Below are positions 7,342 through 11,801 of a DNA stretch of 11,801 nt, one piece after another. The position numbers were made by a program, and so were the translations under genes. The notes under the pieces are model-generated. The model made no database searches and had not been told where the DNA came from. It saw only the letters and a list, made by a program, of their open reading frames with translations. The stretch covers positions 1 to 11,801 of the forward strand of contig CAYGBW010000041.1 in the NCBI GenBank assembly GCA_964348185.1. The letters run 5' to 3'. The stretch's first letter is position 1, and every line of letters begins with the position of its first letter. Source of the stretch: CAYGBW01 sp964348185. Its GTDB lineage: Bacteria > Desulfobacterota > BSN033 > WVXP01.

Positions 7342-7382
7342 GCGGCTTCGCCGCGCTGTGTCTCTGTGGTGAGCATATATTC
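7342..7382. repeat. GCGGC-TTC-GCCGC hairpin with a GTGTCTCTGTGGTGA tail
   Basis: A 5-bp GC stem with a TTC loop (7342-7354) is followed by a GCTGTGTCTCTGTGGTGAGC tail. This combination looks like a dispersed intergenic repeat known to me from environmental genomes; I cannot confirm copy number here. The rest of 7304-7451 shows nothing else that I can name. Confidence 0.3.
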
Positions 7383-7451
7383 TAGCCGATAATGGCAAAA
7401 TCCCAGCTTTATTCCGGGTCTGTACGTAACCGAATTGATGAAAGGATGTAC

Positions 7452-8180
7452 TTAGAATCTCACCAATTCGATGTCCCCCCAGACTCCCAGCCCATCCCCC
7501 AGAATGATCATGGCTCCCAAAACACCTTCGATCTTTTGAGCCAGCGCCAGCCCCGCTTCGATATCTTCTTTGGACCCGACACGGTTTCCCACCGCCGTAG
7601 CCGCGGCATCGGCCAGGGTTGGAGACCTAGAGACGATACAGACCGCGTCGGCTCTTCCAAAACTCAGAGAATGGCCTACCGTACCGGATGATGTGCAGAC
7701 TCCAATCGGGGTCTTGTCAGGGGAAATGACAACTCCCACTTTCAGACTTAGGGGAGAGGCCCCTGCATATATCGCCACCCGGCGCTCTGTGGACGACTTG
7801 ATATAGATATCTCCCCCGTTCTCAACGATCACATCTCTGGAAAGGCTCAGGAGATCCTCCCCCACAAAATGGGAGATGGCCCCTGCAATCCCAGCCATGG
7901 GACCCACGCCGCAGCTCTGACTCGCCCGAAGCATCTCCCGCACGATTCTAGGGGCCAGAGGATCGTCTTTGAGGGGAACCAGGGATTCACGAAAAAGGGA
8001 ATGGGTCGCCATATAGGCTTCAATGGAATGGCGATGCCGAATCACCGCATCCCGGGTCTCTCCTACGAGGGCTTTTTCTGCCATCACAAAGAGGTCGGTC
8101 TCCTGCACGGTCACCTGGAAGGTAACAAGCCCGTGAGAACGGATAAGGTTCCGGTATTTTCTCTCTCCTATCCCTTCCAT
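7452..8180 (-). CDS. UPF0280 family protein (ApbE-like fold)
   Basis: 242 residues matching the uncharacterised UPF0280 family, related in fold to the flavin transferase ApbE. Recognisable segments in order are YRNLIRSHGLVTFQVTVQET near the N-terminus, CGVGPMAGIAGAI (about 90-102), VENGGDIYI (about 119-127), GVCTSSGTVGHSLSFG (about 158-173) and ADAAATAVGNRVGS (about 188-201). The family is best known from archaea and sulfate-reducing bacteria; its biochemical function is not established to my knowledge. The start is the only Met fitting the family N-terminus; the sequence before it has no good Shine-Dalgarno. It stands alone, with repeat-rich gaps of 443 nt to mtaB and 428 nt to asd, so co-transcription with either is not assured. 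No signal peptide or membrane segment is visible. Confidence 0.85.
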   Translation of the reverse strand: MEGIGERKYRNLIRSHGLVTFQVTVQETDLFVMAEKALVGETRDAVIRHRHSIEAYMATHSLFRESLVPLKDDPLAPRIVREMLRASQSCGVGPMAGIAGAISHFVGEDLLSLSRDVIVENGGDIYIKSSTERRVAIYAGASPLSLKVGVVISPDKTPIGVCTSSGTVGHSLSFGRADAVCIVSRSPTLADAAATAVGNRVGSKEDIEAGLALAQKIEGVLGAMIILGDGLGVWGDIELVRF

Positions 8181-8189
8181 AAAGACAGC

Positions 8190-8346
8190 TCACCGGTGTC
8201 AGGGATTAGCAGTCAGTCGAGTCCCCAGAGGTCAGCGATCAGCTGCCAGTGCCTGCTCTCAAAGGCTTCCCTGTCACTTATTCCCTGCCAACTGCTGGAC
8301 CGGTCTTTCCTGTTCCCTGTTTTCTGATCCCTGCAAACTGTTATTC
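8190..8346. repeat. Degenerate TCAGC/CCCTG-rich intergenic repeat cluster
   Basis: The stretch contains AGCAGTCAGTCGAG, GGTCAGCGATCAGCTGCC and then repeated CCCTG units: TTCCCTGTCACTTATTC, CCCTGCCAACTGCTGG, TCCTGTTCCCTG and CCCTGCAAACTGTTATTC. The last (8329-8346) matches CCCTGTCAACTGTTATTC at 7167-7184 in 16 of 18 bases on the same strand, so UPF0280 is bracketed by copies of one motif. There is no coding signal here. Confidence 0.45.
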
Positions 8347-8588
8347 GTCAAAATAAAACCCCTTCCCAGGAAGAAGAGGCACATCCTCGACGAGAACCAC
8401 GTACTGGATTGAAGCGAACTTACATCGTTGGCCCGATATATCCTTACCCCAGGGACACCAAGAATCTCGGGGTATGAGGTTTGAGGACCGCTGCGCCCAA
8501 ATGGGCTTCGCTCAAGGCAAGGGCCCCTGAGTTCTAATTATGAGCTTTCTCTCTCGAAATGACGAAATCGCCGATCCTCCAACCTCAA
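8347..8588. other. Non-coding stretch upstream of UPF0280 and downstream of asd
   Basis: I see no credible gene here. Small dyads occur, such as GCCC-AAAT-GGGC near 8497-8508. No promoter for UPF0280 could be assigned with confidence. Confidence 0.4.
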
Positions 8589-8603
8589 GGGGGCCCAGCC
8601 CCC
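8589..8603 (-). terminator. Weak terminator-like hairpin after asd
   Basis: GGGGGC (8589-8594) and GCCCCC (8598-8603) pair across a 3-nt loop, starting five bases past the asd stop codon on the minus strand. The sequence following the stem (TTGAGGTTGG) is only partly T-rich. It could end asd transcription, but it lacks a proper U-tract. Confidence 0.3.
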
Positions 8604-8608
8604 GATCC

Positions 8609-9640
8609 TCAGCCATCCTGAAGGTATCTGTCAATGAGAACCTCAGCAATTTGGACGGCATTGAGGGCAGCGCCTTTTCGGACGTTGTCTGATACGATCC
8701 ACATATTGATGCCCGTTTCAATGGATTCGTCCTCCCGGATCCGTCCCACAAAGGTCTCATCCCTTCCCGCAGCATAGATAGCCAGGGGGTACTTCATCAG
8801 GGATGGATCGTCCTCCACGACCACGCCCGGTGCTTTTGCCAGCAGATCTCTGACCTCCTGGGGGGTGATCTTCGCTTCCGTCTCGATGTTGACCGACTCT
8901 GAATGGCCGTAGAAGACGGGCACCCTGACGGTCGTGGCCGTCACCCGGATCGATTCGTCTTCCATGATTTTCCGGGTCTCGTTGACCATCTTCATTTCCT
9001 CTTTCGTATAGCCGTTTTCAAGGAAGACGTCAATATGGGGCAGGCAGTTGAACGCGATCTGGTGAGGATACACGTTGACTTCAATCTCCTGCGCGGTAAA
9101 GATCGCCCGCGTCTGACGCTCTAGTTCCTCAATGGCCTCCTTCCCCGTGCCTGAGACGGCCTGATAGGTTGAGACAACGATCCGCTTGATCCTCGCCACA
9201 TCGTGGATGGGCTTCAGGGCCACCACCATCTGAATGGTGGAGCAGTTCGGATTGGCAATGATGTTCTTGCTGGTGTACTGGCCGATGGCATGGGGGTTGA
9301 CCTCAGGCACCACTAGGGGGACCTGGGGGTCCATGCGGAAGGCACTCGTGTTATCGATGACCACACATCCTTCCCTTGCAGCAACAGGGGCGAACTTCTC
9401 ACTGATCGATCCTCCCGCGGAAAAGAGCCCGATCTCAACACCCTTGAAAGAGTCCTCACCGAGAACCTCCACCGTAACATCTTCCCCACGAAACTCCAGC
9501 TTCTCCCCTGCGCTTCGCGTGGAGGCCAGGAGTTTGATCTCGTTCACCGGGAACCTTCTCTGCTCGAGAACGTTGATCATCTCATGTCCCACGGCACCGG
9601 TAGCCCCAACAACAGCCACATTGTACGATCGATCACCCAT
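8609..9640 (-). CDS. asd: Aspartate-semialdehyde dehydrogenase
   Basis: Reduces aspartyl-4-phosphate to aspartate-4-semialdehyde with NADPH, the branch point for lysine/diaminopimelate, threonine and methionine synthesis. The 343 residues match the usual length. The NADP-binding loop VGATGAVG is at 11-18. The catalytic cysteine is Cys133 in NPNCST. The dimerisation/active-site region includes QAVSGTGKEAIEEL (160-173), and GHSESV (245-250) supplies the catalytic His246. The start is supported by AGGAGGA five bases before the ATG and by the NVAVVGATGAVG opening. A promoter-like pair of boxes lies about 60 nt upstream. It is followed by a weak hairpin and a 428-nt gap, so it may form its own unit. 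All key residues are present. Confidence 0.96.
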   Translation of the reverse strand: MGDRSYNVAVVGATGAVGHEMINVLEQRRFPVNEIKLLASTRSAGEKLEFRGEDVTVEVLGEDSFKGVEIGLFSAGGSISEKFAPVAAREGCVVIDNTSAFRMDPQVPLVVPEVNPHAIGQYTSKNIIANPNCSTIQMVVALKPIHDVARIKRIVVSTYQAVSGTGKEAIEELERQTRAIFTAQEIEVNVYPHQIAFNCLPHIDVFLENGYTKEEMKMVNETRKIMEDESIRVTATTVRVPVFYGHSESVNIETEAKITPQEVRDLLAKAPGVVVEDDPSLMKYPLAIYAAGRDETFVGRIREDESIETGINMWIVSDNVRKGAALNAVQIAEVLIDRYLQDG

Positions 9641-9703
9641 GAAAATCCTCCTGATGTCCTTTCGGACTTACCAAATAAGTGATTTTCCTCGGCCTTCGGA
9701 ACT

Positions 9704-9732
9704 ATAATAACAGTAATCATTCAATGGGTCGA
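9704..9732 (-). promoter_or_regulatory. Candidate sigma-70 promoter of asd
   Basis: On the minus strand, TCGACC (9727-9732; four of six matches to TTGACA) and TATTAT (9704-9709; five of six matches to TATAAT) are separated by 17 nt. This predicts a leader of roughly 55-60 nt ahead of the asd ATG, which has its own strong AGGAGGA ribosome binding site. Confidence 0.4.
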
Positions 9733-9852
9733 AGACTATCTCAAGGGAGTCGAGCCCCCGTCCTCAAGGGAACGGAGTTCGCAGTCTATCTACCTGAAGG
9801 CCCAAACGGCCATCTCCTCATCCTGAAACCGAAAAACGACAGGTCCTCCTGA
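9724..9852 (+). pseudogene. Possible remnant of a sensor kinase C-terminus (42 codons)
   Basis: A short plus-strand frame reads LKGTEFAVYLPEGPNG about 14 residues after its Met and stops at 9850-9852. The pattern G-T-x-F-x-V-Y-L-P resembles the last strand of histidine-kinase ATPase domains (GKGTTFTVYLP). Nothing upstream in this frame (stop at 9676-9678) supplies the rest of a kinase, so it would be a decayed end piece, or a chance match. The opposite strand also has a short open frame here, which weakens the case. Confidence 0.15.
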
Positions 9853-10182
9853 AAGTCCGTTCCCCATCACTTCTGAAAATCCAGACATTTTACCACATTT
9901 TCACAGAATGAAAACCCCTTCTGAAAGTGTAGGCGTTCAGTTTTGCGACGGAGATGAGCGTGTTTGAGCTAGAGTCGTATTTCCGAACAGACGGCCCTTC
10001 AGATGCCTAAACCGGTGAATTTGGCGACAAGACGGGTGAGGCAAAGTTTATCATCGACAAATGCCTGGTGGATAATGCCTCTGACTTGTGAGAAAGCCTA
10101 TGGAAAAGCTGTGATCATCCTGCCATGGGTTAGGATGACACGGCTATTATGGGCCAAGCGATTTCATAACCCCACGCTGAAT
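9853..10182. other. Gene-poor stretch with short direct repeats and a possible decayed coding remnant
   Basis: Three CTYCTGAAA-type repeats start at 9846, 9870 and 9918, spaced 24 and 48 bp. From about 10015 a plus-strand frame reads GEFGDKTGEAKFIIDKCLVD and stops at about 10086. A different frame then reads CEKAYGKAVIILPW, as if a frameshift split a gene. I do not recognise the protein. No promoter, RNA gene or terminator is clear. Confidence 0.25.
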
Positions 10183-11397
10183 TCAGTCAAATGTCGGACT
10201 TTGTGCGCTCAAGTTCCCTAATTCACTGTGAAATGCATCTTCAGCGTTCGCTTTGACACCATAGAAAAGGAAACCCATGGCGATCACAAAACAGAGAAGT
10301 GTCCAAAAGGGGATGGCCATTTTTGCAAAATCCAGGGCGGTGTCTAGAATAAGAACAGGGGTAATTGACATGATGGATATGCTCATTAGGGCTCGAAAAC
10401 CCAATTTGACCCTCAAGATTTTTGTGAAGAGAATTCCAATGATCGCATAAATCAACACCTGAATTGTTCTATACAGAAAAGAAAACAAGAGGGCGAAAGG
10501 GAAAATCACAATGGGAAACCACTTCTCGAAAATCTGAAGCCACTCATGGATGAGGTTTCGATCAATAACGAAGTGTTCAATGCCTGACAAATCGAAGATT
10601 CTAGTTTCTCTTTCATTTCTCTTTATCATAACGTTTGTTCTCGTTACCAAAGCCAGGGCATTTACGCCATCCAAAGAAGTATATTGCCCTGTGGTATCAA
10701 TAATCACAAGAACCTCACCGTTTTCAGGATTTTCAATAAAGTATGGCTCTTGGCGGTCTATCGATACTTTACCTTGAGAAATGGTAATTCGTGGAACCTC
10801 AGCAAGAAATTCTGCCGCCGATTCCATCACGAAACCGGAAATCTCGTAATGGAGCGTCATTATCGCCGGTATCCAGCACAAAGCGAGGATTAATAGGAGA
10901 TAAAGAAACGAAAAGCCTTTCCAATTTCTGCCGACATCCTGATAGAAGTTCTTTGAGAAAAATGACATGAGTATGGGGTGGATGATTGAATAACGTCTTC
11001 TCATCGATTTTTGCGAGAAAGCTCGCAGATTTCTTTGTGGATGTCTCCAATCATCCCCGGGGTCGGGACGACCCGCTGATTGTCGGGGGAGTGGCGGTGG
11101 ACCGGTTGGAGACGGACTCTCACCAGACGCGTTTACAGCTGAGGGTGGATGACTTTCAGGATTCTCATATTCCTCGACTCGACATACGGCACCCGTTTTT
11201 TCAAATGCCTCCCGATATTTCATGGCCGTCTCATAATCTAAATCGTTCTTTATCAAAACGGGCCGATCTGTAAAGAGCCGTTCAATCTTTTCTCTATCCG
11301 CCCTGTAAAAAGAACCGAGATTTCCCTTGACTTCTTCAATTTCACGCCCTGGGATAATTTTTCCTTCAAAAATGATTCTGTAGAGTTTTGCCGTCAT
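10183..11397 (-). CDS. Two-part protein: small N-terminal soluble domain plus DUF1189-like membrane domain
   Basis: 404 residues. Residues 1-76 form a compact soluble domain (YRIIFEGKIIPGREIEEVKG...FEKTGAVCRVE) that I have seen ahead of other membrane domains in deltaproteobacterial proteins; no function is known to me. Residues 77-135 are a proline/serine/arginine-rich linker with no clear fold. The rest holds a transmembrane segment at about 161-181, an extra-membrane region at about 182-287 containing EVLVIIDTTGQY, then about four hydrophobic segments (roughly 290-309, 311-330, 336-356, 362-381). That layout, one helix, an outside domain and four helices, matches DUF1189. The start is supported by GGGAGGGA just before the ATG. 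The gene is more A/T-rich than its neighbours. It stands alone; function unknown. Confidence 0.65.
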   Translation of the reverse strand: MTAKLYRIIFEGKIIPGREIEEVKGNLGSFYRADREKIERLFTDRPVLIKNDLDYETAMKYREAFEKTGAVCRVEEYENPESHPPSAVNASGESPSPTGPPPLPRQSAGRPDPGDDWRHPQRNLRAFSQKSMRRRYSIIHPILMSFFSKNFYQDVGRNWKGFSFLYLLLILALCWIPAIMTLHYEISGFVMESAAEFLAEVPRITISQGKVSIDRQEPYFIENPENGEVLVIIDTTGQYTSLDGVNALALVTRTNVMIKRNERETRIFDLSGIEHFVIDRNLIHEWLQIFEKWFPIVIFPFALLFSFLYRTIQVLIYAIIGILFTKILRVKLGFRALMSISIMSITPVLILDTALDFAKMAIPFWTLLCFVIAMGFLFYGVKANAEDAFHSELGNLSAQSPTFD

Positions 11398-11609
11398 CAG
11401 TCCCTCCCCGATTTGAGCTGGATCAAACCCGGATCCCCTTGCTGGAGATCAGTAGCGCCCTTCATCCCATCGCCTGTTTATGGGAGAGATGGCATGACTC
11501 CCCCATCGCGAGACCCCTCTGCAACTTCCGTGCCCGTCCCGCAAAAAAACACGGGATCCCTTGAACTGGGCAGGGCGCCACCCCATAAGCGCTCAATTAA
11601 GCGATAAAT
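11398..11609. other. Non-coding stretch upstream of the DUF1189-like gene
   Basis: Contains small dyads only: TCCCAT/ATGGGA (about 11465-11485), TCCCG/CGGGA around an A-run (about 11538-11557) and the near-palindrome GCTCAATTAAGC (11591-11602). I could not place a convincing promoter for either flanking gene or match a riboswitch class. Confidence 0.4.
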
Positions 11610-11642
11610 ATAGTCTCATTAGACGGTTCGGATAGTCTTATT
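11610..11642. repeat. Pair of ATAGTCTyATT direct repeats, 22 bp apart
   Basis: ATAGTCTCATT (11610-11620) and ATAGTCTTATT (11632-11642) differ at one base and are spaced by two helical turns, as tandem operator half-sites can be. They lie between two divergent genes. A regulatory role is only a guess. Confidence 0.25.
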
Positions 11643-11659
11643 CCATTTCATGAGGTGTA

Positions 11660-11698
11660 AAATATCGAATATCGAACAAGGGATAATGAATGTCGAAG
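11660..11698. repeat. Degenerate TATCGAA-type repeat before the four-helix-bundle gene
   Basis: AATATCGAATATCGAACAAG is followed by GGATAATGAATGTCGAAGG, giving three spaced TCGAA units. Repeats of this wording are, from memory, widespread between genes in anaerobes and often precede genes for four-helix-bundle proteins, as here. The repeat overlaps the start codon and first codons of the gene at 11690. Confidence 0.55.
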
Positions 11699-11801
11699 GA
11701 GACTAGAACATTTGATCTTGAAGAGCCCTTAATGGATTCTGCTGTCCGAATTATCCATACAGCGCAATCCTTGCCAAAAACAAAGGGACAAGAAAACCTC
11801 A
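11690..11801 (+). CDS. Four-helix-bundle / 23S rRNA intervening-sequence (S23) protein, 5' part only
   Basis: The frame from ATG 11690 runs open to the window edge for 37 codons. It reads RTFDLEEPLMDSAVRIIHTA followed by QSLPKTKG, matching the N-terminus of the four-helix-bundle family (typically TFDLEERLIDFAVRII...ESLPKT). This family includes proteins from 23S rRNA intervening sequences and is related to Avd, the accessory protein of diversity-generating retroelements. The full protein would be about 120 residues, so most is missing. Pro and Ser replace the usual Arg and Phe in the first helix, and QENL replaces the usual NHIA-like stretch, so the copy may be degenerate. It is the only plus-strand gene seen. 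Its role in the cell is unknown. Confidence 0.65.
   Translation, partial: MSKETRTFDLEEPLMDSAVRIIHTAQSLPKTKGQENL

Noticed and set aside
8190..8346. CRISPR-like array of CCCTG units
   Set aside because: Units are short and degenerate, spacing is irregular, and there are no cas genes nearby.
9790..9888. 32-codon minus-strand frame containing NGLSGGPVVF, like a GDSGGPV serine-protease motif
   Set aside because: Too short, lacks the key Asp before SGGP, has no ribosome binding site and lies antisense to another short open frame.
11398..11609. Possible riboswitch or structured leader before the DUF1189-like gene
   Set aside because: Only short, unlinked stems; no conserved core of a known riboswitch class could be matched by eye.

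Overview
The window looks like a chromosomal segment from a free-living Gram-negative anaerobe, most likely a Deltaproteobacterium/Desulfobacterota (Syntrophobacter- or Desulfobacter-like). This is inferred from the mixture of UPF0280, an Elp3-like radical SAM protein next to RNase III, a DUF1189-type membrane protein and dispersed intergenic repeats; no rRNA or other phylogenetic marker is present to prove it. Coding regions are moderately GC-rich. The block around 9.7-11.8 kb is visibly richer in A/T.

Layout. Nine complete genes all lie on the minus strand, so transcription runs right to left. From right to left: a two-part membrane protein (11397-10183), asd (9640-8609), a UPF0280/ApbE-like protein (8180-7452), mtaB (7008-5698), then a compact run of rnc (5568-4846), an Elp3-like radical SAM protein (4849-3734), an RlpA-type lipoprotein (3737-3066), trkA (3027-1654) and trkH (1654-209). 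Within this run the junctions are 4-nt overlaps (rnc/rSAM, rSAM/rlpA), a 38-nt gap (rlpA/trkA) and a 1-nt overlap (trkA/trkH). A plus-strand gene enters at the right edge (11690 onward, truncated by the window) and resembles a four-helix-bundle / 23S rRNA intervening-sequence protein.

How the genes work together. TrkA and TrkH form one potassium uptake system: cytosolic gating subunit plus membrane channel. RNase III and MtaB both act on RNA (double-stranded RNA processing; tRNA A37 methylthiolation). RlpA acts on the cell envelope and Asd feeds the aspartate-family amino acids and diaminopimelate. They share transcription more clearly than they share a pathway; the set is mostly housekeeping.

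Intergenic regions. These hold the less ordinary material: a 134-bp imperfect inverted repeat with hairpins past trkH; a REP-like stem next to it; a 263-bp segment bounded by 21-bp imperfect inverted repeats between mtaB and UPF0280; TCAGC/CCCTG-rich degenerate repeats near rnc and UPF0280; and a TATCGAA-type repeat directly before the truncated four-helix-bundle gene. I found no CRISPR array, tRNA, rRNA, transposase or defence system. The best candidate for something under-described is the repeat plus four-helix-bundle module at the right edge, followed by the two repeat-bounded non-coding segments.
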